Below are positions 63,455-64,000 of a DNA stretch of 64,000 nucleotides, piece after piece. Numbering within the stretch: position 1 is the stretch's first letter; each line of letters begins with the position of its first letter. The stretch lies in the NCBI GenBank assembly GCA_016710365.1, contig JADJVW010000007.1, forward strand, positions 142,084-206,083. Direction: 5' to 3'. The translations under genes were made by a program, and so were the position numbers. A model generated the notes under the pieces. The model was not told the origin of the DNA and did not search any database. It was given only the letters and a program-made list of their open reading frames with translations. The stretch is from Candidatus Caldilinea saccharophila. Lineage in GTDB: Bacteria > Chloroflexota > Anaerolineae > Caldilineales > Caldilineaceae.

Positions 63455-64000
63455 CTATACATCCTGCACATCAAACATGAGCCGGTGGAAGTCCGCCTCG
63501 ATCAAGCGCACCTTCCATATTTCGTCATCCCCGCGCAGATTTTCCAGATTGTTGTCGCCGTTGACATAGATCACGTCGAACTCGCGGTCGCGGGTGGAAT
63601 AGGCCATGCGCTCGAAATAGTAGTCGAGGAGTGCGTTGTCCTGTTCAGGGTCGCCGGAGAGGGTGCGCCAGATAATCAGCGCCTTCTGGCCCTGGGGCGT
63701 CTGCCCTTCCACTTGGCGGAAGCTCCAGCCTTCACCCGGCGCACAGGTGCGCGTGCGCGTCACGCTCAGCTTGTTGTGCTCATCGCGGGCAAACTCTGCG
63801 GTCAGATGCTGTCGCGCCGAGAGGGTCTGGACGCGCAGCCCGATCAGGTAGTTAAACGTCTCCACTAAGTCGACCACCACAGTTTGCTGTTCGTGATTGC
63901 GCGTGACCTTGAGGCGATAGGCAAAAGGGTTGGCAAAGGCCTGGATGTTGAGCAGGGAGGGACTTTCGCGGCTCTCCAGTTCCAGCATGTAGTGGAGCAG
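63455..64000 (-). CDS. Type III DNA methyltransferase (Mod), C-terminal part
   Basis: The gene runs off the right edge; about 181 C-terminal residues are present. YMLELESRESPSLLNIQAF, PFAYRLKVTRN, VDLVETFNYLIGLRV and LIIWRTLSGD are the usual C-terminal pattern of type III Mod subunits, which also carry the target-recognition function. It is followed by res on the same strand, the standard mod-res order. Confidence 0.88.
   Translation of the reverse strand: MLHYMLELESRESPSLLNIQAFANPFAYRLKVTRNHEQQTVVVDLVETFNYLIGLRVQTLSARQHLTAEFARDEHNKLSVTRTRTCAPGEGWSFRQVEGQTPQGQKALIIWRTLSGDPEQDNALLDYYFERMAYSTRDREFDVIYVNGDNNLENLRGDDEIWKVRLIEADFHRLMFDVQDV

Overview
This is a GC-rich bacterial chromosome segment. 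The gene set suggests a Chloroflexota member, perhaps Anaerolineae/Caldilineae-like: a YacL-type PIN-TRAM protein, DUF951, a TgpA-like transglutaminase beside a DUF58 protein, VIT-vWA, 7TM-PAS histidine kinase, a Gram-positive-type LexA box, and intergenic regions full of short hairpin repeats. The taxonomic call is inference, since there is no rRNA in the window. Only one RNA gene is visible, tRNA-Gly(CCC). Layout: 1-5.6 kb (minus) holds the N-terminal part of a 2-oxoacid dehydrogenase E2, a HAD-IIA phosphatase, a GlpR/DeoR regulator, a CBM9-like secreted protein, a small membrane protein and a TlpA-like thioredoxin lipoprotein. 5.85-8.5 kb (plus) holds a class-V PLP enzyme and a MenE-like ligase. 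8.9-14.3 kb (minus) holds a SpoU methyltransferase, an HD hydrolase, and the transglutaminase/DUF58 pair. 14.5-18.5 kb (plus) holds a PyrK-like flavoprotein, a CPBP protease and a TMEM175-like channel among repeats. 18.7-21.5 kb is a broken MmeI-like restriction-modification gene. 22-28 kb (minus) holds VIT-vWA, Nif3, DUF951, a bactofilin-like membrane protein and a PIG-L deacetylase, with the tRNA on plus. 28.1-33.6 kb (plus) holds yacL, cysS, rlmB, a GNAT-like protein and an RRM protein with a long leader. 33.7-39 kb (minus) holds an MFS transporter, an acyl-CoA synthetase and a histidine kinase. 39.4-41.2 kb (plus) holds an FtsK-like motor behind an SOS box plus a small membrane protein. 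41.2-46.1 kb (minus) holds an S51 pseudo-cyanophycinase, a secreted protein, endonuclease III, a phosphoribosyltransferase and a secreted nuclease. 46.3-49.4 kb is a subtilase. 50.4-54.4 kb (plus) is a tight pilin-comF-nrnA-truB-ribF operon. 54.5-58.1 kb holds a haem/beta-propeller lipoprotein and a family-1 glycosyltransferase. 58.2-64 kb (minus) holds a hypothetical protein, a REP/RAYT island on plus, and a type III restriction-modification pair running off the right edge. Three themes cut across these regions. First, about ten genes carry single-base frameshifts, many in homopolymer runs. Several of these hide conserved motifs (NPPF in the methylase, CxxCH in the lipoprotein), so residual read errors are as likely as real decay. 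Second, intergenic DNA carries several families of palindromic or tandem short repeats, and some of that vocabulary has entered coding sequence in frame, most clearly in the E2 linkers. Third, DNA-defence and mobility functions (MmeI-like RM plus a paralogous relic, type III RM, RAYT/REP, SOS-linked FtsK motor) are spread through otherwise ordinary housekeeping blocks.
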